Source of the DNA: Nicotiana tabacum
Taxonomy: Eukaryota; Streptophyta; Magnoliopsida; Solanales; Solanaceae
DNA: 64,000 nt
Assembly: GCF_000715075.1 (NCBI RefSeq)
Contig: NC_134087.1
Span: forward strand, 104,757,161-104,821,160
Direction: 5' to 3'
Shown here piece after piece: positions 23,201-33,786 of this stretch. Under the pieces are notes generated by a model. The model worked only from the letters and a program-made list of their open reading frames with translations, made no database searches and was not told the origin of the DNA. Positions within the stretch are counted from its first letter, which is position 1, and the number at the start of each line of letters is the position of its first letter. The translations under genes and the position numbers were made by a program.

Positions 23201-25055
23201 TTGGGACCCTTGAGCTCCCTCTGAACTTGGACACATAAAAGTTGGCCTTTTCACACTGCACTTACTCTGTCTAGGTTATGAAATCTGGGTTTGAGCACTG
23301 CCTGGGATCCCTTGAGGTCCTTAGAGAACTCTGACATACCCGGATATGGGAAAGACTATGGAACCATCTTGGCAATTGGGGTGATTGATTACATAACTCA
23401 GGGAGGAAGTCCTAATCAAGCTTCCTATAGTGTAACTTCTTATTTTTCACTTCTACTTGTGTAATTCATTCACATGGTCTGTAATAATTTCTAAACAAGT
23501 ATAGGGGTGGCTAGTGAAAAGGGATGAGGTCAATATGCATGCTATAGTTGTTAAGGGGGTAGAAAACATGTTGTTAGGTTTATATTCCTAATTGCGCAAT
23601 AGAAATCATGCTTAGGGTTCATACATGCATTAGAAATCATGCTCTTAGGTCCTATGTTTCCTGCTTCAGCATCTCATCCGTTACTAATCCATGTTTTATG
23701 TCTATCATTCAGAAATCCTGCTCTTAGGACGATAACAACATTGGCATAAAAGTTGTTACTCTTGCACTTTCAGAAGTCTTACTTCAATAAGTCTGCAATT
23801 CTTGAGTGTATTTAAAAATCATGACTTAGGGATTCTGTTTTTTTTTTACAATCCTGCCATTTGCATGTGTATATTAGATATCATGTTCTAGGATCCTCTT
23901 TGCATTATGACGCCTAGTTAATTACTGATTCATGAAAAGGTAATAAAATGATCTCACACTGTGATGTTTTCTGAATAAAATAGGTAATAATCTCCGCATT
24001 CGTATCAACTAGAACATCATGCTCTTAGGTAAAAACCACCTTCAAACTGTTTTAATAATTCTAAATAATTGCTGCATATTACGCTTAGGCAAGCCTTAGG
24101 TAATAACTTAAATAAAACCAGAACTGCCTTTATTTAACTGTCAGCATGTTAAAATCAGTAGGCAAGCCTGATTCGGACTTCTTTTCTGAGTCATGTAATA
24201 AATCTAATTTTGCTGAAATCACTTAGATACCATGCTTTAGAATTCTGAATTTAGACCTTATCTGTGTATGAGTCATGCTGTCTATGTGCATTACATGTGG
24301 AGGTATACTTGAGCCTTTAGTTTGTCTTCCATGCACCCCTTAATTGAAGTCCTACTTGTCATTGTATGTCGCCTTAGTATGTTGCCTTTAAACCTGAGGG
24401 TCTGCCTAGAACCTCCTTCTTATAGGATAGGAGTCCCAAATTTCTTCGGGACTAATAGGAAGGGACGGGTAACAGCATGCAATAGGGGTCGAGACCAACC
24501 CTCGCTTTGATTACCTTCACGGGGCGGGAAAGGGTAGATATAGATATGATGACCGGTGCGTTAATACCACGTGTAGCCTCTCGTTGAGGAGTGTCATATT
24601 GGGTATTGCATTGATGTGATCCATATTACAAACAAACCTAGGACACCCCTATTTACATTCATAAATGTGCTTAGTTTGTAATTCTTTTCAAAATTTTGCT
24701 TCTCATTAATTGCTTTTTCAAACATCTGTGTTCTTAAACTTAAATCCCCTACTATTTGAGCCATACTTGTTTATCTGCTACTTGTACAAATCCACAAAAA
24801 CTGTTTGGCCGGGAACCACACTAGTGGATCCTGAAGGGTGCCAAACACCTTCCCCTTAGGATAATTTCAAGCCCTTACCCTATCTCTAGTTACCAAACGT
24901 AGTTACGAATGAACCCTATAGGTGCCCTAACACACTTTAAAATTGTTAGGTGGTGACTCTTCAAAACCGCAAACCCCCTTTCCCAAAAGGAAAGAGTTGT
25001 CCCATAACAAAATGTCATGAACCCGATTCCTCGGAAGGAAAAAGGCGACGCGACA
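20254..25055 (+). repeat. Element F 3' LTR
   Basis: The TATA box is at 22,301-22,310. Differences from the 5' LTR are scattered single bases plus indels (about 30 bp extra near 21,505-21,535; different sequence near 23,430). One stretch of about 345 bp (about 23,873-24,215) is almost free of differences. Confidence 0.92.
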
Positions 25056-25270
25056 CTAATGCCCAAGCCGAGTTGAAGCGGGCCCTCGATCGTGAAAAGA
25101 GGATCAAGGAATATGTTCATTGTAGATCCCGAAGTGAGGTACTCGAAGAGATTGGCGCCAGGGGCTTCGTTCTCTCGGAGGAGTTGGCTCGAGCGAGGGT
25201 AGAGGAACGTGATGCTCGGTCACTTTTTGCTGATGTCACGGAGAGTAAAACTAGGGATGGTAGGACATAG
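25056..25270 (+). pseudogene. Element C accessory gene, last exon after F
   Basis: After the duplicated target (CTAAT) the coiled-coil frame resumes: AQAELKRALDREKRIKEY, then SRSEVLEEIGARGF and LSEELARARVEERDA, with a stop at 25,268-25,270. Together with 13,882-14,194 it forms one continuous exon interrupted only by element F. The C-terminal motif EVLEEIxARGFxLSEEL is what I recall as common in these antisense retrotransposon proteins. Confidence 0.75.
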
Positions 25271-26505
25271 CCTTCTAGAGCGGAGCGTAGACTTCACCAT
25301 TTTGTATTTGATATTCACAGAGCATGTTTGTAAATGGAGAGCACACCTTTTGCGCTTGTAAAAAAGAAAACTTGAAGCTTTATCTCCTTTGTACCTCTTT
25401 TCGCATTGCTTTTGACCAGGCGGGCTGGTTTTAGAGTTTTGCGGGAACTCTTAGATTTGTAGTACGGCTCCGGAGCTCATCAGGTAGGACTAGAGGCTTT
25501 TGTACGCCCGGTAGACGTGGTTTTTAGTGCAAGCTGGCGATATAGCTCTCCTGCTTTGCATAGCTATTTCGGGCTGAGTCTCCGAGTCAGGCATTGATCC
25601 GAGCTTACCTGGCCTTCAATCTCCTGTGCCTACACAGGCGGACGATAACAGCTCTTGCGCCTTGCCCTTGGGCATGTGCATTTTAACTATTTTGGGTTCA
25701 GTCTCCGAGTCATGTTGCGACTCGATCTTAATTGACCCTCAAGTTTTTTGTGCCTTCATGGGCGGATAAAAAATGGCTTTTGTGCCTAGCCCTTAGGCAT
25801 TTGCATTTTAACTATTTTGGGTTTAGTCTCTAAGACGTGTTGTGACTTGAGCTTTAATTGACCCTCAAGTTTTTGTGCCTGCATGGGCGAATGAAAATGG
25901 CTTTCATATGCCTTTGGTCGTTGAGACCTTTTAGTGTACGGCCCTAAGGCTCGTTTGGCTGGCGACAATGGCTCTTACGCTTTTGCCCTTAAGCATGTAT
26001 AGTTAACTATTTTGGATCCGGTCTCCGAATCAGGTTACGACTCGAGCTCATTTTAATCCTCAAGTTTTCAATTTTCTTTAGCTGGTGGCACTGGCTCTTA
26101 CGCTTTTGGTCATTGAAACCTTTTAGTGTGCGGCTTTGAGGCTCGTTTGGCTGGCGACAATAGCTCTTACGCTTTTGCCCTTGGGTATATTGTAGTCTTT
26201 GTTTTCCTCTCGTTAAGGTCTTTATGAAATAATTTTGCCTGACTCATCGTCGGTTCGGGAAGAATCTCGATTTCAAGTTGTTAGTGGCGATGTTTGAGCA
26301 CCTCGAAAGGTTTAGCTCGTAGGCTGAGTAGCTCGAAGCCTTGTGATTTGGAGCTGACATGGTTGAAGCTCGTTTGCCTATTGAGGTATTCTGTTTTAAC
26401 CGGTTCTTTTCGAAGTAGATTCGAAGTAATGTCCAGCGATTTTGTTAGCGACGGTCGGGTGTCCCTGAGTCCATTAATTTGGCTGGTGCAGTCGTTTTGA
26501 CCGTA
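25271..26505 (-). repeat. Element C 3' UTR repeats, ~123-bp period
   Basis: No gene is seen. The marker TTTTAACTATTTTGGGTTCAG recurs near 25,684 and 25,807 and in altered form near 25,560 and 25,990, giving a period of about 123 bp with one longer step. Other shared parts are CCCTCAAGTTTTTTGTGCC and GGCTCTTACGCTTTTGCCCTT. It ends at GTCAT (26,506-26,510), the target duplication of element B. Confidence 0.7.
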
Positions 26506-28706
26506 GTCATTGTAGACATGTGATTTTTGACCCTCCCCAAGATTTTACATATTTTTGTATTTAAATATTTAGTTTAGGTCTAATATAGTTATTTTAACTA
26601 GTTTTGACCCTTTTACTTTATTTTATCACAAAATGAAAAATTACAAAAAATATTTCTTCTTTTTAGTTAGTTTTAGTTTATATACCATTTGTAAAACTAA
26701 AAAAAATACAAAAATAGTACCTTATTTTTATTTTAATATGATATCTGAAAATACCAAAAAAATAATTTTGTCTTATTATAATAGTTATTTTCTTTAAGTA
26801 AGATTAATTAGTAAATAAAATAGTATTTTAGTCTTGTTCACAAAGAAAGAATAAAATTTAGGCTCAAACAACCCATTTCAAGCTTAATTTTCGGACCTGA
26901 CCCATAATTACTAGGCCCATACTAATTTAACCTAAAAAAAAACCTACAAAAGCGAACAAGGACTAGACAATTGGGGGATCAGCGGAAAAAGACAAATTAC
27001 AGACCAAAGGCTAAAGAGCTGACAACTGCAACTCTCAAAAGAAGAGACCCCCCTGTGATCGTCTTCTTCGAAACCCCATCAGATGTGTCTTCTTCAACAC
27101 AAAAAATGGAGAGCAATTAAAAACAACGGAGCCGTTACCTAGGCTTCATCTTCTTCATGGAGAACACAAAAAAAGCTTAGGACTTCTACACCCAAACCCG
27201 ACAGCCACCCCTGATGCCGGCGACCCCTCACGCCGAACTCCATCTCCAGCCACCTTCACAGAACCAACCCACCGAAAAACACCATCGCCGCCCGTCTCCA
27301 CCAGCTGCTATAACAGCAGCGACGAACACACTAGACACACGACCACCACACCCAGAACACCCTAAAAGCCCGCTGCTGCTCCATCCTCATTCATGCCAAG
27401 AACCCGACGTCCACACTCACTCACACACACAGAAACGAGGAGGAGTGGAAAACGAGAGGAGCAAAAAATTCGAGGTTCCGGTCGAAAATTCTGTTCTTAG
27501 GCTTTGTTGTTCTTTCTCGTTGGATTATAGGATCAAGGACTGTGTATTTGTGATTTCTTTCCACTGTTACATTGAAGAACTCTTTTAACGGAGCTTGTGC
27601 TTTCCAAGTTTTTGGTTCGAATTATCGCTGTCTACCAAGTGCCTTGAAGTTCAGATTTCCGTCGTTTGTTTTGTCACTGAATTTCGTGGCTTGCTTTTCG
27701 TGCTTCAGTAGTTGTGTTTCATTTTTCTTTCGCACATCAATTGATTCAAATTTCATCTTCAGATTTGGTTATTTATGTCTCAGCTTGAGTTTTTACAAAT
27801 TAAAGTTGCTGGTTCGAGCTATGCCGTTAAGTTTGTGTTGGAATTCTGAATCGGAGTGTGCTTGGGTTCGTCGGTTCATGGTAGTTCTACTTCGGGTTCA
27901 AGCATTACTTTTAGCTCATATCTAATCAACGTCGAAAAGGTCCTCGTTCTCGTTGAGGTTCAACTCTTCAATCCTCTACTTATTTCATTGTAGCTGAATG
28001 TTAATCGCTTGTTTGGTGATTTGGTTCGGTGATTTGTTTGGTTATTATTTCCGGTTTTGAGTTTGTTCATGTAGTTATCTAATCGCATGCTATTCGAATT
28101 GGTTATAGCTGAACATAATTTTGTCACAATATAGAAATTGGGTTGCTATTCTTCAACTGAACTACGTCAAATTAGATTAAAGGGGCTCTGGTGAGCATTT
28201 CATGTGACCCTACCATAATTTGGAATAATAATAAGAATAAGATAAATATACTGCATTTCATGTGACCCTGCCATAATTTTGTATAATAATAATAAAAATA
28301 AACATGTTATAAATCCGGATGTACATTTCATGTGACCCGACTTTAATTTCCAATAATATTTAATAATTAAACATGTCGTGAACCGTGAGCGCATTTCATG
28401 TAGCATGGTTTACGATGTGTTTTCAAAAATAAGCAAGTGTATGACGATCATGAATTTTCCTAAAAACATTAAAAGAAGATAAAAAATTTAAAAATGCACG
28501 TAGGTTTTAAAATGTGTAATTAATCAGATAATTAGGCCAATAATAATAGTTGAGCAACCGTGCTAGAACCACGGAACCCGGGAATGCCTAACACCTTCTC
28601 TCGGGTTAACAGAATTCCTTACCCAGATTTTTGTGTTCGCAGACCATAAATAAGAGTCAACTTCCTCGATTCGGGATTTAAACCGGTGACTTGAGACACC
28701 ATAAAT

Positions 28707-28720
28707 CACTACAAGAAAAA
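28707..28720 (+). repeat. CACTA left terminal inverted repeat
   Basis: CACTACAAGAAAAA is the En/Spm-type terminus and a perfect inverted match to 37,661-37,674. Confidence 0.92.
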
Positions 28721-28732
28721 GCCTTATTTATG

Positions 28733-28900
28733 ACCAACTTTTAGGGACGAGTTAATAATCTCGTCAGCAAAAATATATTTATTGGGACGAGATAATATTG
28801 CGGTCCTTAATACTATATTTTATTACGAAGGTAGTAAATCCGGTCCCTAAAGAAAGTAGTGACTGGTCCCAAATTATAATTGAGGGACATTGAGCGTGAC
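28733..28900 (+). repeat. CACTA left subterminal repeats
   Basis: The motif GGGACGAG recurs (about 28,743 and 28,786) with TCGTC and GGTCC versions. In CACTA elements such repeats are the binding sites of the TNPA-type protein. The opposite end has the same motif. Confidence 0.65.
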
Positions 28901-29004
28901 ACTGTACCGCCAAATCCAATACCAAAATATTAAAAAAATATTATTTTATGAAAAATCAAGCGCCAAAACTAATATATTGAAATAAAAAATTTTAAAAAGT
29001 CAAG

Positions 29005-29352
29005 AAACTCTCTGTATTCTAAAACACAAGTCGCGAACATAAGCTCTGCCCTAGTTTCTGCGCGCCAAGCTCTGCCCAGTTTCCGCCAAGCTCTGCCTGT
29101 CGCCTTTACTGTGTTTTCTCAAAATACAAGTTGTGAATCTGGTGGTGTGTGAATTTGCCCAAGTTTCCATCTCGCTCGTTGAGAATCCGTGAAACTCTCT
29201 GTATTCTGATACACAAGTCGCGCCATAAGCTCAGCCCTAGTTTCCGCCAAGCTCTGCCCGTCGCTTTTACTGTGTTTTCTCAAAACACAAGTTGTGAATC
29301 TGGTGGTGTGTGAATTTGCCCAAGTTTCCATCTTGCTCGTTGAGAATCCGTG
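29005..29352 (+). repeat. ~170-185-bp tandem duplication inside the CACTA element
   Basis: GAAACTCTCTGTATTCT..CACAAGTCGCG, through GCCAAGCTCTGCC and TGGTGGTGTGTGAATTTGCCC to CGTTGAGAATCCGTG, occurs twice in tandem (about 29,005-29,189 and 29,190-29,352). It lies in the non-coding 5' part, ahead of the transposase. Confidence 0.8.
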
Positions 29353-31139
29353 GTATGCCCCTTCTTTCAAGTTGCTCTTTTCGCTGATTGCTTCGCTTAT
29401 TCGAGTTCTTCGATCTTCTTTTTCTTCTCCAACATAAAAAATTGGGTAAGGTTTCATATTTTGGTATTTTTTTTCTTTTACAAAATCAGTGAAAAGATTA
29501 TTGGGTTGGGATTCCTAGTTTGATAATTTAATTTTCTGAAGTTTATATAAAATTGTGATTCGTTATCCTCAGCGGCAGATTTTAATTGCCTTCTTTTGCT
29601 TCGTTGATGTGTGTTTCTGCCTTCGCCATGGGTTAACTAATCCCTGTAACTAGCAGTCTTGTTTGTGTGCTATAGAAGAGTGCCGAAAGCACCTTCTTGA
29701 ATTGCTAATTGTGTTTTGTGAAAAGCTGGTGCATAAGTTGAGATGGAAAGCTCAAACAAGGAACTCTTATTAATCGCAATGAATGAGATGAAAGCCTGGT
29801 ACATAAGTTGAACATTAGGCGTTTAGTTATATAGGTGGCTTGTAGAAAAATATTGTGTAAAACATCTTTGTTCATTACTTGGATTGAGTGGCAATTTCAA
29901 ATTACTGCAATTTTGGTGTTCTGGACTAGTGGATTCCATACGCATTTGTTGTGATCAAATGGCTATTAGATATCCGACTCCTATGTTTTTTTTTCGAGTT
30001 TGGTATTTTGTTTGCTTGGACAGTTACAATCCTAGTTGTATATCTAAATGTTTTATGTTGCACTTTTGTTTGTTTGGATGTGTTCTAATTTGCTATGACA
30101 TTGCTGAGTATAATGGTTAGGACACTTTATCCTTATTGGTCCAAAATATCTGATCTTTTTTCTTAAATGGCAAAATTGTTTTTGCTCAGGCAATATTGTA
30201 TTGTTGTGATATCTCAAGTTTGATTTTACATGTATTCGTCTAATTGTTTCACTTTAGAATGTTTAATTGTGTCATCAAATGTTTTTATATCAAACACTGG
30301 AGTACAAATAAAATTAGGCCAAGGTAGGCTAATCTTAAAAAGACGAGAAAGAATTTAGCTTAAGAGATGTTGGGTTTCATGAATGAGAATATATAATAGC
30401 TTATAAATTGACCTACAATTGAGAAGTAGGTGATGTTTTAATGTCAAGAGTGATTTTCATGTATTATACTATGTGATATTGAATTGTTGTTTTAGATTGT
30501 CTATTTGTCTCTGGAGTGATGTGAATAACCGTGTAAAGGTATTCAACAGTTTAGTATCAAGCCATGAACATTCCTTAGCATGTTGAGTCTATTGTAAGGA
30601 TCTCTACCCTCCCTTAAATGCATTCTGATCAACTAAATTAGAAAGCGAGGGCTATCGATCAGTAGAGTCCAATTACATTGACCTTAATTTTGATCTGAGC
30701 ACACTAATTTGATGTGGAATAAATCAGATTCAGGTCCTGTATTTGTACACCACTCAAATGAAAGAAGAGAGGATGTACCTTCATAAAATCCTGACATTGG
30801 AACACACTTTCCACAAATAGTTGGAGAGCTCTAAGAACATTCTTACCTTTATGGTGAAAATGGAGTAATTTGTAGTGACCATTTATCTGGCTTCACCACC
30901 ATTTGTCTCTGGTGTGTAGTGAATAATTGTGTAAAGTTATTCAATAGTTTAGTATCAAGCCATTAAAAATAGCTACTCTAGGGACATTGCTTAGCATCTT
31001 GAGACTATTCTTTCTCCATTTCATACCAAGTCTTGAGAATCCAGTTGTGTGCATTTGATCGGAACAAGTAGTGTGCATCGTAGTATTTTTCTTATCTTTT
31101 ATCTTTATTTAATTTAACTTTTATTTACTCTCCAAGGTT
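29353..31139 (+). other. CACTA 5' region without a recognised gene
   Basis: This AT-rich, intron-like sequence leads to the transposase ATG. An ~90-bp segment (TTTGTCTCTGG..GTTTAGTATCAAGCCAT) is present at about 30,508 and again at about 30,903. No conserved protein is seen. Confidence 0.5.
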
Positions 31140-32384
31140 ATGGCACCTAGTAAGTAATGGATGCAACTTGTTGATAATCGGCTCGATAAAGCCTACTTAA
31201 TCGGAGTGCAACAGTTTTTGGATTATGCTTTTCAGAAAACAGGAGAAGAATATGAGATACGATGACCATGTATCAAATGTTGTAATACAACTTTAGGAAC
31301 TCGTAAGACAGTTGAGACACATTTGCATGTATACGGAATAATTCAAAATTATACTTTTTGGTATCATCACGGAAAAAATTTAGATGAGCCACTGTCACAA
31401 TCGGAAGACGAAGATGGTGATGAACTAGAAGAATATGAAAGTGAAGATGAAGTACAAGAACTATTGAGAGATATGTATCCTAATATTGATGGAAGAACCG
31501 TGCACACTGATTGTGATAATTTAATTGAGGAGGAACCAAATATTGAAGCAAAAAATTTTGAAGGATTTCGAGCAGCCACTGTACCAAAATTCAAAAGCTT
31601 CAAAGCTTACCTTTTTGATTAAATTGCTTCACATCAAAAGCATGGGTCGTTGGAGTAATGAGTCATTTACAATGTTATTGAAAATGTTAAAAGAGGAGTT
31701 GTTACCTGATGGCGCCAATTTGCCAAAATCATATTATGAGGCAAAGAAGATAATTCAAGACCTTGGCCATTCCTACAACAAAATTGATGCTTGTACTAAT
31801 GATTGCATGTTATACTGGAAGGAGGATAGCTTACTTGATTCTTGCAAAGTTTGTGGTGCGTCTAGATGGAAAATAGATAGATATAGCGGGGAAACAAGGA
31901 ATAAAAAAGGTAAGAAGATAGCAGCAAAGACTTTACGCTATTTTCCATTAAAGCCTAGGCTTCAGAGGTTGTTTATGTCTACAAAGACATCTAGTTTAAT
32001 GACATGGAATGCGGATAAAAGAGTTGATGATGGAATAATGAGGCACCCAGCTGATTCAATGGCGTGGAAGTCGTTTGATGAACTTCATCCTTCATTTGCG
32101 GCTGAGCCTCGTAATATCCAACTTGGATTTGCTAGTGATGGATTTCAGCCATTTCGGGAATTCAAAAACCTCATATAGCATTTGGTCTGTGGTTCTTATT
32201 CCTTATAATTTACCACCTTGGTTGTGTATGAAACAAGAAAATTTTATTTTGTCAATGCTTATTCCAGGTCCAGATAGTCCAGGTAATGCTATTGATACAT
32301 ATCTTCAACCTTTAATAGAGGAATTGAAGGATTTGTAGGAAGTTGGCATTGAGACATTTGATGCATCATCTACATAGGTGGGCA
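31140..32384 (+). pseudogene. CACTA transposase, tnp2 family, truncated
   Basis: The ATG is at 31,140. The N-terminal transposase-associated domain reads WMQLVDNRLDKAYLIGV, CIKCCNTTLGTRKTVETHL and YTFWYHHG, then an acidic stretch (DEDGDELEEYESEDE). After a frame change at about 31,600 the tnp2 domain begins: NESFTMLLKMLKEELLPDG, CTNDCMLYWKE, CKVCGASRW, KTLRYFPLKPRLQRLF, MAWKSFDELHPSFA, RNIQLGFASDGFQPF and, after another frame change, NLPPWLCMKQENFILSMLIP and LQPLIEELKDL. It ends near 32,384. Intact proteins of this family exceed 800 residues, so the catalytic C-terminal part is missing. In-frame stops at 31,155 and about 31,263 add to the damage. An intact protein would bind the ends and catalyse excision. 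Confidence 0.88.
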
Positions 32385-32990
32385 GCTATTGAGGTAAGCA
32401 AGATATTTATACAGTGAAGATGCACATCATTTAGTTGAATACATGTGTTCCTATTTGTTCCTTTAGTTGAATAGTTTAAATCAGCAATTAATTTAACTAG
32501 ACTGCTTGAACGTCATGCGATAATAACTCCTCATTAGAGAATTGGATGCCCAATTTATTTAGAAACACATTGCTTTTTTACCCCTATTTAGAAACAGATT
32601 CAGTTGCTTGTCTGTTTTTACCCCTATTTAGAAACACATTGCTTGTCTGTGTAAGAAGTGCATACATAAGGTACAATCACACGCACATTAGCCATGAAAA
32701 TTGACCACACTGTCCAGAAGTACAAACTGGGCAGCTTCCCTTGCTTGATGTCTTTCTATTTTTGTTCCAGCATATCCTCCAGTTTTATTATTAAGTAGCT
32801 CAATGTATCTTGATCAACCTGCTATCCATACTGTATATATGTTTAGTATACACATATGGCAATAGATTTGGCCTCGTAGAATCACACACACATGAAGATA
32901 TTTACATGATATTTCTGTTGCGTGTGGTGCTTGTCCTCCAAATTTTAGAGGTGATCCTTGCTTGTACCCTTGATATCTCAGCAATACCTA
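32385..32990 (+). other. CACTA interior, no gene recognised
   Basis: The short repeat CCCCTATTTAGAAACA occurs at about 32,581 and 32,622. No conserved protein is seen; the tnp2 coding sequence stops just before it. Confidence 0.4.
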
Positions 32991-33640
32991 TGGATGTGAA
33001 GCATACTGATCAACTGACATATATATGTGATTTCTTTTGTGATGAATCTGTGCATAATGTGTATGATGTGGTTATAGATGGTGCACGGGACGTAATCAGA
33101 TTGTTTGCTATACTTCCATATGAGTTGGCAGACCATATCATTGCCAATATTAAGCCTCCAATGATTAGGGATGATCTTATCGAATGCTGGGATTGCTATG
33201 GATGGCTTAATTTTGCAACAGATTGTGATTAAATGCTGGACATGTCCAGTTATACCAAGGTTGAAGCCTATTTTTCCATATGAGTTGGCAGACCATATCA
33301 TTGCCAATATTAACCCGCCAATGATTAGAAATGAAGAAGGTGATGTGTTATATGCAAGGGGTAAGGAGATTCAGGAGTCTACAAATATTGAGGCAGAAGC
33401 AGTAGCTATTCTGGAGGCTTTACGCTATTGTGTTCAACATGGATACAATAACATCTTGGTGCAAACTGACTCTTTGTTAATGAAGAATGTTGTGGAAGGT
33501 ACATGGACTGCACCTTGGGCAGTAGTTGCACATGTGGAGGAAATTAGGGAGATAATGAGGGGCTGCAATAGTACAATATCCCATATCATGCTCTCATCCT
33601 TCATGCTTGTGCTTATCTGTATAATTTTTAGAGTTTGATT
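32991..33640 (+). pseudogene. LINE-type RNase H fragment inside the CACTA element
   Basis: The block at about 33,328-33,600 reads NEEGDVLYARGKEIQ, STNIEAEAVAILEALRYC (catalytic Glu region), NILVQTDSLLMKNVVEG (catalytic Asp region) and AHVEEIREIM. This is the RNase H type found at the C-terminus of plant non-LTR retrotransposon polyproteins and related host genes. The first catalytic region and the C-terminal end are missing. A 53-bp segment (about 33,114-33,166) encoding PYELADHIIANI is repeated at 33,277-33,329, separated by about 110 bp. The piece lies where the rest of the tnp2 gene should be, so capture or insertion probably destroyed the transposase. No LINE poly-A tail or RT is seen. 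Confidence 0.7.
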
Positions 33641-33786
33641 CAACTGTTAGTTGCTGTAGAGTTTGAAATGACAGTTGAAACTTTATTATATGTTAATTGC
33701 TGGAGAGTTGCTCCTAACACAGGATTATGAGTAGTTACTAAAATTGAACTAATTCATTAACTCAACCCATGTTTTGATTATTGTAG

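Larger units (their letters stand above)
14195..25055 (+). mobile_element. Element F: LARD-type non-autonomous LTR retrotransposon
   Basis: The 10,861-bp element has direct LTRs of 4,755 bp (14,195-18,949) and 4,802 bp (20,254-25,055) around an internal region of only 1,304 bp. The LTRs start TGTTGATACCC and end GCGACA. The flanking 5-bp sequences are CTGAT (14,190-14,194) and CTAAT (25,056-25,060), a target duplication with one change. The PBS lies 3 bp after the 5' LTR and the PPT AAAGAGGGGCAGC directly before the 3' LTR. No gag, protease, RT or integrase is present, which fits the definition of a large retrotransposon derivative. It interrupts exon 5 of the element C accessory gene. Confidence 0.92.

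Noticed and set aside
26706..26860. Possible small RNA gene in the AT-rich U3 of B
   Set aside because: No box elements or stable fold recognised; it is ordinary AT-rich LTR sequence repeated in the other LTR.
27214..27588. 124-codon Pro/His-rich frame in the 5' LTR of B
   Set aside because: The matching part of the 3' LTR (near 47,010) has stops and shifts in this frame, and the composition is that of a CACC-rich non-coding stretch.
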